A DNA stretch of 64,000 bases from Candidatus Poseidoniaceae archaeon (GCA_949372655.1 CASIAI010000001.1:423510-487509), one strand, 5' to 3'; positions 48,856 to 58,909 are shown, counted from the stretch's first letter. The notes: generated from the sequence alone by a model not told the origin. Program-made: numbers and translations.

Positions 48856-49920
48856 TCATTCTGGAGGAGTTGGAGGTGTATATCCCCCATCTACGGCTTC
48901 TTGCACTATCTTCATATCTGAATCTACCATCATGGCTACCAATTGTTCAAAAGATGTTTCTGGAACCCAACCTAGTTCTTTTTCTGATAATGATGCATCA
49001 CCGATTAGCAAATCTACTTCTGCTGGACGGAAAAACTTCGGATTAGTTCTTACTCTAACCTCACCTTCTTGGTCAGTCGCTATTGTGTCCACACCTTCAC
49101 CAGACCATGTTAGAGACATTCCCACGTGTGAGAAGGCTAGAGAGATCATATCGCGAACACTATGAGTTCTTCCAGTTGCTACAACAAAGTCATCTGGAGT
49201 ATCTTGTTGCAACATTCTCCATTGCATCTCAACATAATCTCCAGCATAGCCCCAGTCTCGCTTTGCTTCTACATTCCCAATCCATAAGCATTGGTCAAAC
49301 CCATGCGCAATTCTAGCAGCTGTCATAGTAACCTTTCTAGTTACAAATTCAAGACCTCTTCGAGGGCTTTCGTGATTGAACAAGATACCTGTGCAAGCAA
49401 ACATATCATATGATTCTCGATAATTCCTGGTTATCTCAAAGGCGAATACCTTAGCACAACCATAAGGCGACCTCGGGTGGAATGGTGTTTCTTCATTTTG
49501 TGGTACATCTCTAACTTTACCATATTGTTCAGAAGAACCTGCTTGGTAAAACTTACACTTAGGAGCATGCTTACGAATTGCTTCAAGGCATCGCAAAGCA
49601 CCTAATCCGGTGATATCAGCAGTCATCATTGGAGACCTCCAAGATTCTGGAACAAAAGACATGGCTCCTAAGTTGTAAAACTCATCAGGTTGAGCGGTAG
49701 ATACAGCATTATCTATCGAGTTTTGGTCTGCTAAGTCACCATTGATCAAATGGAAGTTTTCGTGTTCCATTAAATGATTTATCAGGCTACGGCCAAGTGT
49801 TGGTTGTGAAACTCTACGCACTAAACCATATACGATATATCCTTTTTCAAGCAATAACTCTGCCAAATAAGAACCATCCTGACCTGTCACGCCTGTGATT
49901 ACTGCCACTTTGTCGCCCAT
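48856..49920 (-). CDS. gmd: GDP-mannose 4,6-dehydratase
   Basis: ITGVTGQDGSYLAELLLEKGYIVYGLVRR, NHESPRRGLEFVTRKVT, GNVEAKRDWGYAGDYVEMQW. Confidence 0.95.
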   Translation of the reverse strand: MGDKVAVITGVTGQDGSYLAELLLEKGYIVYGLVRRVSQPTLGRSLINHLMEHENFHLINGDLADQNSIDNAVSTAQPDEFYNLGAMSFVPESWRSPMMTADITGLGALRCLEAIRKHAPKCKFYQAGSSEQYGKVRDVPQNEETPFHPRSPYGCAKVFAFEITRNYRESYDMFACTGILFNHESPRRGLEFVTRKVTMTAARIAHGFDQCLWIGNVEAKRDWGYAGDYVEMQWRMLQQDTPDDFVVATGRTHSVRDMISLAFSHVGMSLTWSGEGVDTIATDQEGEVRVRTNPKFFRPAEVDLLIGDASLSEKELGWVPETSFEQLVAMMVDSDMKIVQEAVDGGYTPPTPPE

Positions 49921-50028
49921 GAACCTGCGTAGGCATTCACCTTTTCAAATGTCGGCGCAAATAATCACTATTAGCCACTAGATGAAACATGATTAATTGT
50001 TTAAAAGGTGTTGAATTGATTATTTGGC

Positions 50029-50682
50029 ATGTCAATGAAACATAGTCGCCCAATACTGACAATTATTGGAGCGGGAGGGATAGGCAGTCAAACTGTAGAT
50101 TTACTCATACCTGCACTTAGAAGAATTAAGGCTCAATGTCAGATAGTTCTAATGGATGCTGACCTTGTAGAAGATAGAAATCTAGGTCATCAAAAGTATA
50201 CTAATGCAGATATTGGTAAAGCAAAAGTTGATTGTTTAACCTCAAAATACACTTCACAAGGTGATGATTTTGTTTCAATAAAAGGCATAAGTGAAAACTT
50301 TACGTCACTTGAACAATTAAGAAATTCAGATTATGTAATCGTCTGTGTCGATAGACCAGAGCCAAGAAGGTTGGTTCATACCCTCGAGATTCCATGGATA
50401 GACCTCAGATGCGGCGGCGATGGTTACCTAGTTCTATCATCGGATTCAGAAAAACAGCTTGTAGCACAAATGACTCCCGACCATGAACCTAAAAGTTGTC
50501 AGCACGAAGGAGCCTTAGATATTGGTAATCTAGAGTTTGGTTTTGCTATTGCTGCCTCATATGGAGCACAATGGGCATTACAACAAATCCGAGATAGTTC
50601 TTCACCAATACAGGCGATGGGTTCGATGAATTTTGGACAGCTCAGTTTCCCTAAAATGAACACAAAGGTGGAGGCAATATAA
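50029..50682 (+). CDS. E1/ThiF/MoeB-like adenylating enzyme
   Basis: IIGAGGIGSQTVDLL nucleotide-binding loop, VLMDADLVEDRNLGHQKYTNADIGKAKVD, VICVDRPEPRR-type strand; possible catalytic Cys in KSCQHEGALDIG. Confidence 0.8.
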   Translation: MSMKHSRPILTIIGAGGIGSQTVDLLIPALRRIKAQCQIVLMDADLVEDRNLGHQKYTNADIGKAKVDCLTSKYTSQGDDFVSIKGISENFTSLEQLRNSDYVIVCVDRPEPRRLVHTLEIPWIDLRCGGDGYLVLSSDSEKQLVAQMTPDHEPKSCQHEGALDIGNLEFGFAIAASYGAQWALQQIRDSSSPIQAMGSMNFGQLSFPKMNTKVEAI

Positions 50683-51239
50683 TGATAGAAATCCCACATA
50701 TTGAACAATTAGAAATCAATACAGATGAATGGTTTGATATTTGTCAACTGGCCAAACAGCAGGATGTAGAAAATCCTTTACTCTTAGAATTACAAAGAAA
50801 AGGAGCCTCTTTAGGAAGATGGGATGTGGTATATTCTTTATCGCTTCTAGCAGGACTTGAAACATCTGTATTAATCGATAGTGAAAATAATATTTCTTTA
50901 GATTGGGGTGAACCTGGAAGGGTGATTCTCAAAGCACCTCATGGGTTTATGGCTCCATTCAAGTTGTGGGTTCATACACACCCTGGGTTCATGGCTTATT
51001 GGAGTTCAACTGATACCAATAGCCTATCCATTGGTTCCTCTATCATAGAAAAAGCACTGGTACTTGGTTCACCCGGGATCAAACAAGCACAAAACTCTGC
51101 TTTTTGTGAACTTGATGAGATTGAAGAGCGAATTGAAGATAATGGAAGTTTAAGTCAGTGGAGTAATGAAGATATCGTAAATTGGCAAGATTGGTACCAA
51201 GAACTGAATCAAAAAGTAGTGATGGAGGAGTCTATATGA
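50682..51239 (+). CDS. JAMM/MPN+ metalloprotease-like protein
   Basis: VHTHPGFMAYWSSTD matches HxHx(7)SxxD; start overlaps E1-like stop (taATG). Confidence 0.75.
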   Translation: MIEIPHIEQLEINTDEWFDICQLAKQQDVENPLLLELQRKGASLGRWDVVYSLSLLAGLETSVLIDSENNISLDWGEPGRVILKAPHGFMAPFKLWVHTHPGFMAYWSSTDTNSLSIGSSIIEKALVLGSPGIKQAQNSAFCELDEIEERIEDNGSLSQWSNEDIVNWQDWYQELNQKVVMEESI

Positions 51240-51475
51240 GCGGAGTAAGAGAACCAAAAGATGAAGAAGAACTAGCGAAGGCTAGACTAGCAATTTTACA
51301 TGGTAAAGGGCAAAGTATTGAGCAAGTAATTGCGAATATTATCCGAGACAAACCGAATACTGAACTAGTGGAAGCTGTAACTAGTAGAATCAAATTCGCA
51401 CAAGAAAGTGAAGAAGTTTTGAACCTTGAAGAGTTAATTCAAAGTCTGGTCACAATGCAAGAGAAGTGGGCCTAA
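51236..51475 (+). CDS. 79-aa helical protein, third gene of E1-JAMM operon
   Basis: MSGVREPKDEEELAKARLAILHGKGQSIEQVIANIIRDKPNTELVEAVTSRIKFAQESEEVLNLEELIQSLVTMQEKWA*; ATGA overlap with the JAMM gene. Confidence 0.7.
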   Translation: MSGVREPKDEEELAKARLAILHGKGQSIEQVIANIIRDKPNTELVEAVTSRIKFAQESEEVLNLEELIQSLVTMQEKWA

Positions 51476-53566
51476 TTAGGAATTATTGTAAGTCGGCCTA
51501 CGGCCTTCGATTAAAGCGGAAAGACCCTCTAGTGCATCCTTGGTTGCAAATATCTCATGCAGTTTAGATAATTCCATTTCTAATCCATCGCTAAGAGAAT
51601 TTGTTGCTGTAGCATCGATCAAATCACTAGCCATTGAAAGGGCAATAGGTGCAGTGAATTTGAGATTCTTTAACTGGCGGGATACTGTTTTCTCCTCGCT
51701 ATCAAAACCTTCTGGACATTGACCATCAAGTAGTGATTTCATGTTATTATCACTATAAAATTCTAATGCGAACTTCACTACTGGACTATCTAATTGAGCA
51801 GGAGTACCTGGATATTTATTACTAGGTTTACCATCTTTAGCACAAGATAAGATACATGAATCAACTGCGGAAACCTCTACTAAATGGGTTAGTAATCCTA
51901 AATCTGAAGCAACTTGAGAAGTCATAAAATTACCACCTAATACCGCCCATCTTGCAGCAGGAATACCACATATTTTAGCAGGTCTTTGTGAACCACCAAG
52001 TCCTGGATAAATTCCAATCGAGGTCTCTGGGAATCTAAACTGTGTCCTCTTAGTACCGATTCTATAATCGCAACTCAAGGCTAATTCTAATCCGCCCCCT
52101 AGTGCTAGGCCAGTAGTCAAAGCGATAGTAGTCTTACTTGAGTTCTCAATAGAATTCAATACTTTATGTCCATTTGCCGTAAACTCGTAAATATCATCTA
52201 TTGATTCTGCTTTTATTTTATCGACAAAGAATTTGACATCAGCCCCTGCAACAAATGCTTTTCCAGCCCCATCAAGGACAATTGTATGCACTGAATTGTT
52301 ATCATTTACTTGATTAATTGCTTCACCTAATTGTGATACTACTGTTTCGTTTAGAGCATTCATTGCTTCGGGGCGATTAATAGTTAGAGTCGCAACTCCT
52401 TCAGAGATGGTAGTATCAACATAAGAAAAGTCCCATGGAGTTTTTGATTCCGCTTGATGCTTAAAAAATTCTGGAACTTTCCAAGACTTACTTCCGTCAT
52501 CTAAGACACATAGTTGACTATAACTTTCAGCCATCATATGGGCTTTTTCTACTCCTATTCTATTCATCAATTCGAAAGGACCTTTAGCCCATCTTAGACC
52601 CACTTTAGCACCCCTATCCACATCTTCCATAGAGCATATTCCTTCATCGACAATTTGTGCAGCAACACCAAAAACAACACCATACAACCGGTTAGAAATC
52701 AAATCATACTGATCTTGGTTGTAATCCTGTTCCCCTGAAACATCCCAATGTGCATTAGCATCTATCAAATCACGAAGGTTTTGAGCACCATCATACCTTG
52801 GAGTAGCAAGTTGTTCTGCAAGATAATCTGTAGAATGTAAAGCGATCGGCGGACCGGTTAAATTCATCAGTCCAAACGGACCAAGTCCGATTCTAAATGC
52901 CTTACAGGCAGCGGCATCAATTTGTGCTGCACTAGCAACTCCTTCTTGTAGAAGTAAACAAGCCTCATTCAACCATGGTACGAAGAATCTATTGACAACA
53001 AAGCCTGGCCTATCTGAACAAACAATTACTACTTTCCCAAGCATCTTACAATACTGAACAACCTTGTCAATTGTCTCTTGGCTTGAAGATTCAGCAGGAA
53101 TTACTTCAATCAAACGATTCTTAGCTGGATGAAAAAAGAAATGGAGGCCAACAAAGCGGTCTGCTCTTCCTGTGGCTTCAGCCAAAGCATTTACTGAAAG
53201 GGAAGATGTATTAGAGGCAAGAATCGTATCTGGGCCACAAACTGCATCTAAGGTTTGAAAAACTGCGGTTTTGATATCGAAGTCTTCAAACACTGCTTCT
53301 ATTACTAAATCAGTATTTGCTGCAGTTTTTTCAACACCAACAACACCTGTTATCCGGTTCTTAATATCTTCAACCTGTTTTGGGGAAAATATTCGTCGCT
53401 CAACTGCTTCTGAAAGGAAATCTACAATAATGGCTTGGCCTCTATCGACCCATTGTTGCTCTCTATCTACCATTTGAACATCAAATTCTTCTTGCGCGGT
53501 TTTCTGGGCAATTCCTGAACCCATGTTTCCTGCGCCGACAATTGCTACACTTTGAATCGGTTGCAT
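51476..53566 (-). CDS. Fused 3-hydroxyacyl-CoA dehydrogenase (N) / enoyl-CoA hydratase (C)
   Basis: VAIVGAGNMGSGIAQ NAD-binding; C-terminal crotonase LNRPEAMNALNE, GAGKAFVAGADVK, GLALGGGLELALSCDYRIG. Confidence 0.92.
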   Translation of the reverse strand: MQPIQSVAIVGAGNMGSGIAQKTAQEEFDVQMVDREQQWVDRGQAIIVDFLSEAVERRIFSPKQVEDIKNRITGVVGVEKTAANTDLVIEAVFEDFDIKTAVFQTLDAVCGPDTILASNTSSLSVNALAEATGRADRFVGLHFFFHPAKNRLIEVIPAESSSQETIDKVVQYCKMLGKVVIVCSDRPGFVVNRFFVPWLNEACLLLQEGVASAAQIDAAACKAFRIGLGPFGLMNLTGPPIALHSTDYLAEQLATPRYDGAQNLRDLIDANAHWDVSGEQDYNQDQYDLISNRLYGVVFGVAAQIVDEGICSMEDVDRGAKVGLRWAKGPFELMNRIGVEKAHMMAESYSQLCVLDDGSKSWKVPEFFKHQAESKTPWDFSYVDTTISEGVATLTINRPEAMNALNETVVSQLGEAINQVNDNNSVHTIVLDGAGKAFVAGADVKFFVDKIKAESIDDIYEFTANGHKVLNSIENSSKTTIALTTGLALGGGLELALSCDYRIGTKRTQFRFPETSIGIYPGLGGSQRPAKICGIPAARWAVLGGNFMTSQVASDLGLLTHLVEVSAVDSCILSCAKDGKPSNKYPGTPAQLDSPVVKFALEFYSDNNMKSLLDGQCPEGFDSEEKTVSRQLKNLKFTAPIALSMASDLIDATATNSLSDGLEMELSKLHEIFATKDALEGLSALIEGRRPTYNNS

Positions 53567-53659
53567 GAACTGGCGAAATAAACCATGCACATGAATAATG
53601 CGGATGATTGCACATGACAATGAGCAACGCTTTATTTAGGAAATTGTAAAGGCCACACT

Positions 53660-54211
53660 ATGGAAATCACTCGAAAGTTCATTAGAACCTTTGTCATGAT
53701 ACTCGGTATATTCATCTTATTGTCATATGTTTATGGTGTTTCAAAATCAAATGATGCAACTGCACTATGGGGTGGAATACCCCTTAGTTGGACTAAATTC
53801 ATTATTCCATGGATGTTTGTTGCAGCCATAGGATTCTTGATGTATTGGTGGACTATTCTGTATAGTGTTGACGTCTCTGTGATTGAAAATTTAAGATGGC
53901 CTTGGGGAGAATCTGACGGCAAAGGTGCAAATAGACTATTACTGACCTTTTGTACCTTCATGATTCCATCTATGCTATGGCTTGAAAGTACTCTATTCCA
54001 TATGAATAATGAATACTCTTGGACACCGTTTCTAGTAATTGGTATTCTGGTACTTGTCTCAATTGGCAATATTATGTTTGGACTGCTGGCATACTCAGCA
54101 TATCAAGATGGAGTAGAAGGTTCGAAAACAATGATCGCAGGCTCAATTATGCTCAGTATTCAATGTATATTCTTCGACGCAATATTATGGAATGTTAAAT
54201 TTCCTTGGTGA
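53660..54211 (+). CDS. Polytopic membrane protein of unknown function
   Basis: 183-aa ORF with about five hydrophobic segments. Confidence 0.65.
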   Translation: MEITRKFIRTFVMILGIFILLSYVYGVSKSNDATALWGGIPLSWTKFIIPWMFVAAIGFLMYWWTILYSVDVSVIENLRWPWGESDGKGANRLLLTFCTFMIPSMLWLESTLFHMNNEYSWTPFLVIGILVLVSIGNIMFGLLAYSAYQDGVEGSKTMIAGSIMLSIQCIFFDAILWNVKFPW

Positions 54212-55402
54212 TTATTCCACTACTTTTCCAAAAGAGAATAGGTTGATATCCGAGCTTAAAGAGTTGTATGCATCTGCTATTCTAGAACTAAATTCTTTAT
54301 TATCAAACTTTAGAGCATGCTCAATCAGAGTTTGATCTAATTCTCTTGGCTCGCCATTGCGAGATTTCCAATCATAGTAAACAGAAAGAATCGCCCTCTT
54401 CCAAGTATCTTCATCATCTGCAGCAAGGCAATAGTTTTCTGGCATTAGTTCATTGTGGGAAGGTAAATCAGAGCATAGAACAGGAAGTCCACTGGCTAGT
54501 GCTTCCAATGGAGGATAACCAAACCCTTCACTGGCCGATGGAAATAGCAAACACTCGGAAGAATTCCTTAAGTCCATTAATTTAGAATCGCTAACCAATG
54601 GACCATGGACTGTCCAATTTTTGATATTATTTTTAATTGCTAATTCGATTACTGCTGGACTTCCATACTCACTCTCTCCTTGACCAACATGATTAATTTG
54701 CAACTCATTTAACACTGAGGCATCCAATGAACCTAGTACTTGACAGATAAACTCCATTCTCTTTCTTGGGTCATGACTACCGACTATCAAAAGATTACAT
54801 CTATCGTTTAGAGGTGGAGAAGGAGTAATTTGTTCATTAGGCGAATAAGAAGATACCTCAATTCCTAAAGGTACACAAATTGATTTAACGTCAGGAAAAT
54901 GTTTCTGACAATCTTTCAGAGTAGCCTTAGAATCACAAAGCAATAAACTAGCACGGGATAAACCTCTTTTCAATTTCTTAATATCTCTACGACGATAACT
55001 TGGTGGATTTTGCTCACCAATATCAATTTCTTGTCCACCTATTTTCATCTTTGCAGGGAATAGGTGGAATAAATCATGCACTGTTACTACGACTGGTAAT
55101 TTGCATTTCTTTGGAATCAGATGTGCTTGCTCTTGGTCTGTAATATGAACGACGTCACAGTTTCCATTAGAGATTGATCTATTGATGGCTTTCTTCACCG
55201 TCTTAGGGTGTGAAAACCAGCGTTTCCAAAGACGGTTGAACGGGGATGCTCTAGGGGGCAAATCATATTCACTAATTGCCTCAATCACCCACCCTGGGAC
55301 GCTGCCTGAACTAAGCAGGTCTGCTAAATTATGGTGAGCAGAGCCAAGACCGGAGTTACGGCCAAGAATGCCTCCCCTAACTAGCAGAACCCGCTTGGCC
55401 AT
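54212..55402 (-). CDS. GT4-like glycosyltransferase (group 1)
   Basis: VVTVHDLFHLFP, LLIVGSHDPRKRMEF, LFPSASEGFGYPPLEALASGLPVLCSDLPSHNEL. Confidence 0.9.
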   Translation of the reverse strand: MAKRVLLVRGGILGRNSGLGSAHHNLADLLSSGSVPGWVIEAISEYDLPPRASPFNRLWKRWFSHPKTVKKAINRSISNGNCDVVHITDQEQAHLIPKKCKLPVVVTVHDLFHLFPAKMKIGGQEIDIGEQNPPSYRRRDIKKLKRGLSRASLLLCDSKATLKDCQKHFPDVKSICVPLGIEVSSYSPNEQITPSPPLNDRCNLLIVGSHDPRKRMEFICQVLGSLDASVLNELQINHVGQGESEYGSPAVIELAIKNNIKNWTVHGPLVSDSKLMDLRNSSECLLFPSASEGFGYPPLEALASGLPVLCSDLPSHNELMPENYCLAADDEDTWKRAILSVYYDWKSRNGEPRELDQTLIEHALKFDNKEFSSRIADAYNSLSSDINLFSFGKVVE

Positions 55403-55455
55403 AGCCCGACGAGGTGCTCTCACCTATTGAAAGATGAGTCGCTTTGAACAGTTGT

Positions 55456-58188
55456 TCACTCTTCTTCTTTGTTCATACCCATGACTGCAAGTACTAAACA
55501 AGCAGCTGCACCAAGGTACAATATTAGAGCAATGTAATCTGTTGGAACATCAAAGTTAGTCCAGTAACTCAAACCGTTTTGGTTTTGAACGATTGAACTT
55601 TCCATATCTTCTGCATCACTATCTCCAATCTCCGAAGATTGAGTGATTTGGAATACCGGTTGCAAGTCTGTCAAAGCAGGAGCAGTTGCTCTGTCATATT
55701 GACCTCTAGTATCTAAGTAGAAAGTAGAAGTTGATTCTCCAGCGATTATAAGACCTGATAGTTCTTCAGATTGCATTGTGATCTCAGTACCGAAGTAGAC
55801 TGGAAGAGCAGGTGTCATTGAATCTAATAGTGTAAGGGATTCGATTAATTTTGCAGTGATTGGCCTTGTAGTTGGGTCAACAGAAGCAGAACAGTCGTCA
55901 ACTGGAATACCCTTTACTTCACTTGTACCTGAACATGTTATTGCGGCTATTGCATAACCTCCAGCATCAACTTTGTCGCCATCACCGGTTAGGAATCCAC
56001 CAGTAGTTTCGTTAAGTAACTCTACACCAACTGCACCATAAGTAGCCATTGCCATAGCAGTATTATGCCAAGCAAGTTCATTGGAACCATCTTCAAGGAT
56101 GGTTTCGCCCTTATCACAATATGAGTTGTGTCCAGTACAAACTGTGTAGGTTGTTGCTGGTCCAGTAGATACATTATCAGAGCCATAGTATGTTAGGTTA
56201 GTTTCCAGTTTTGCCCAGCCAGCAGATGCTGCAGTAGGATCTTCAGCCACAGCGTGACTTACCGGGTCATACCAACCAAATAGCCATTGATTTACTGTTT
56301 GAGTTTTGTAAGCACCATCGCTACCAAGTCCAGCCAGGAAAGTTGGTACAAACCCAGCATAGATTGCGTCTCTAACCATTACTCTAAGTGCAGCGGCCGT
56401 ATTATTATCAACGCCATATAGCGCTTGAACCGTTGCATCAGACCAAGGTGTTGGTGCACCAGCACCCATTGTTGAGAAGTTAATCGGTGGTGTTTCTCCC
56501 ATTAATTCTCCATGCATGAATAATGTTGCACCATTACGAGTTGCAACTCCTAATGGACCATACAACATATTTCCAGCAAGTTCAGGTGATAATGAAACAT
56601 AATCAGCACCTTGCGGTGATGTTGGTGCAAGAGCAGTTCCCCAAGCGCCTCCAAGGTTTAGACTGTTAGTGAGATATCCGCCATTAATTGGGTCTAATCC
56701 ACCTAGAGTTTGATTTACGAACTGTTCAGCAGTAATTGTTCCCGAGCCACCGAGAAGTATCAGATTTAGAGAAGTTTCACTGGTTAACCAGTCGCCAACC
56801 CACATTGCGATAGGCCCGTATTGTGCCTCAGTTATGCCGTAGGTAGCCATTGCAGTAACGTTATCCATTGTAGCAAATGCTGCAACTCCAAATGAAGTAC
56901 TATCAGCATTGGTTGCAAGAAGACCAATTGGAGCCTCAGTACCTTGTTCACCAAGTAGTAGATTCATTGCAACTGTGTTGTCAAGTTCAACCCCAATGAG
57001 ATTTTTAATACGTGTAGCAGCATTTACTGCTGTACCTGTTTGGTCTTGCATCCAATCTGAGTCACCGCCACCATGGGTCATAGAAAAGGCACCGCCAACA
57101 CCGAAACAAACTGCGAAATCAGTTGCTATTGTTGCATTGATGTCTGCAGATGCATATCCCCAGATCCCAGCTCTTTGCATAGTTCCAGTAGTAAATGCTG
57201 GAGCATTTACTGCATCGGCAGCAACAGTACTATAATTATAATCTTCAGTAGGTAGAGCACTACAGTGTGCAGATAGTATCAATACACCTTGCATACTTGT
57301 CAAAGAAGCATCTTCACCAGTAGGCATCATTGCTGAATCAAAAGCGTATGAAAGGTTTCCAATGGACGCATTACCTGCAAATGTCACTCCAGCACTGTTA
57401 GTACCTAGTGCTGCTTCCCTTGCTTGTAATCCTTGAATTGCTTGAGTATAGGTAATCATTTCTTCATTGCCAGTCATGTTATTCATTTCTGAACCGTTGA
57501 TTGAAGCAAAGAATGCATCATATGCGTCATACCATCCAACTCCAAGCTTCATCGAAGCAGTGCCAGCATCAACAGGAGAACCCATGGTTCCATCCGCTTG
57601 AACACCCATTTGGATTGCACCATAACTTGTTGCTATTCCTTCTGCTGTGACTTTACCAGCACCAAAAGATTCTATCTCTTTAGCAATCAATCCTGCAGCA
57701 AATCCTGCCTTGGTTACTTCCATGATTCCATTAATGGCAAGGCCTGTTGCTCCAACTACTTGTGGTTGGAAGGGAATATTTGTTGTTGTGACCATAGTGT
57801 CACAAGGGTTTCTTGTGTCTTCAGCACAGGTGAATACTTTGGATTCGCTGTATTGCATGGTACCTGCAGCCTCGTTATAATCAAGGATTTCACGGGTATA
57901 TGTGATATCATAATCAAAAGGTCCTACTTTTTCATAGACCGGTTCTGCTGCACCAGGATTGGTTAGATTCCAAGCATAATAGCTACGCTCAGAGGTAGAA
58001 GTCGACCAATCGGATTCGGCTTCTGTACAATCACTATTAGCACAGGCCTCATCGGCAGGGAAGGTCTCGAAATTCTCTTCCACTGCCGCTTCAACACCTG
58101 CTGTCGAAAGCATCGACAAAGGGGCACTCAGGACTAAAAGTGCCAAAGCGGCACCCAACATCATTTTACTGTTATTTAACATACTCAT
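55456..58188 (-). CDS. CD36/LIMP-2-like large ectodomain protein with N- and C-terminal TM segments
   Basis: N-terminus YYAWNLTNPGAAEPVYEKVGPFDYDITYTREI resembles CD36 'NPxE...xGPYxYR'; C-terminus LPVYFGTEITMQSEELSGLI...FYLDTRGQYDRATAPALTDLQPVFQI then TM. Confidence 0.6.
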   Translation of the reverse strand: MSMLNNSKMMLGAALALLVLSAPLSMLSTAGVEAAVEENFETFPADEACANSDCTEAESDWSTSTSERSYYAWNLTNPGAAEPVYEKVGPFDYDITYTREILDYNEAAGTMQYSESKVFTCAEDTRNPCDTMVTTTNIPFQPQVVGATGLAINGIMEVTKAGFAAGLIAKEIESFGAGKVTAEGIATSYGAIQMGVQADGTMGSPVDAGTASMKLGVGWYDAYDAFFASINGSEMNNMTGNEEMITYTQAIQGLQAREAALGTNSAGVTFAGNASIGNLSYAFDSAMMPTGEDASLTSMQGVLILSAHCSALPTEDYNYSTVAADAVNAPAFTTGTMQRAGIWGYASADINATIATDFAVCFGVGGAFSMTHGGGDSDWMQDQTGTAVNAATRIKNLIGVELDNTVAMNLLLGEQGTEAPIGLLATNADSTSFGVAAFATMDNVTAMATYGITEAQYGPIAMWVGDWLTSETSLNLILLGGSGTITAEQFVNQTLGGLDPINGGYLTNSLNLGGAWGTALAPTSPQGADYVSLSPELAGNMLYGPLGVATRNGATLFMHGELMGETPPINFSTMGAGAPTPWSDATVQALYGVDNNTAAALRVMVRDAIYAGFVPTFLAGLGSDGAYKTQTVNQWLFGWYDPVSHAVAEDPTAASAGWAKLETNLTYYGSDNVSTGPATTYTVCTGHNSYCDKGETILEDGSNELAWHNTAMAMATYGAVGVELLNETTGGFLTGDGDKVDAGGYAIAAITCSGTSEVKGIPVDDCSASVDPTTRPITAKLIESLTLLDSMTPALPVYFGTEITMQSEELSGLIIAGESTSTFYLDTRGQYDRATAPALTDLQPVFQITQSSEIGDSDAEDMESSIVQNQNGLSYWTNFDVPTDYIALILYLGAAACLVLAVMGMNKEEE

Positions 58189-58207
58189 CAGCCATCGTCA
58201 ACGCACC

Positions 58208-58229
58208 TAGGTGTTAAACATTACACCTA
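58208..58229. promoter_or_regulatory. Perfect inverted repeat TAGGTGT-N8-ACACCTA upstream of the CD36-like gene
   Basis: 7-bp arms exactly complementary, in the region between the CD36-like gene and the divergent HxlR regulator. Confidence 0.5.
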
Positions 58230-58385
58230 ATGTTGGAAAGAATATCGCTTTATTGCTAAAAATGGAAAAAGTCAATAAAAATCAGATTAAATCTATTCTA
58301 TACCTCGAAATGTAATTTTTTTGTTAGCCAAGTGTAAAAAAGGAAGTGCTTTTAGGTCGCGTCATAGTAGGAATGAGATGATAAA

Positions 58386-58844
58386 ATGCCGGAACCAATT
58401 CAAAGAATCTCTCACGAATCATACTCGTTTTTACAAGATAATATCGAATCTACAATCGCCATAGGAACTTCGATCCGAGATACTTTAGCACCATATTCTA
58501 ATCAAGTTCCTTATGATACAAATTGGGAAGTTCAAGCGGCTGTTGAGGCTTTGCATGTATTTGGTTCCAGGTGGACTATCGAAATACTTTCTACACTATA
58601 TATCGCTGGACCTAGAAGATTTAATGAAATGAAAAACCTTCTCGAAGGAATTTCCTCTCGGACTTTATCGGATAAATTAAGACTTTTAGCCGATGAAGGG
58701 CTGATTGTTAGACGTGTAGATGACGGTCCCCCTGTTAGAGTTAATTATGCACTAAGTGAACATGGTAAAACCTGTGGAAGGCTTCTTTCACCATTAGTGG
58801 CCCATCTAAAGATCTACACCGGCTCAGTACAAGTTGGTGAATAA
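58386..58844 (+). CDS. HxlR-family winged-helix transcriptional regulator
   Basis: FGSRWTIEILSTLYIAGPRRFNEMKNLLEGISSRTLSDKLRLLADEGLIVRR. Confidence 0.93.
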   Translation: MPEPIQRISHESYSFLQDNIESTIAIGTSIRDTLAPYSNQVPYDTNWEVQAAVEALHVFGSRWTIEILSTLYIAGPRRFNEMKNLLEGISSRTLSDKLRLLADEGLIVRRVDDGPPVRVNYALSEHGKTCGRLLSPLVAHLKIYTGSVQVGE

Positions 58845-58909
58845 ATTACTAGTATCCTTCAGAGATGTTGGTGAAAAGGTTATGTATTTCTTTAGTCTCA
58901 ATCATAATT

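Noticed and set aside
51236-51475. 79-aa operon protein as a classical ubiquitin-like modifier
   Set aside because: Sequence looks all-helical and ends EKWA rather than Gly-Gly; kept only as an adaptor/substrate candidate.
51476-53566. Reversed domain order (HAD then ECH) as a novelty
   Set aside because: To my knowledge this order is already common in archaeal fusion proteins, so not reported as unusual.
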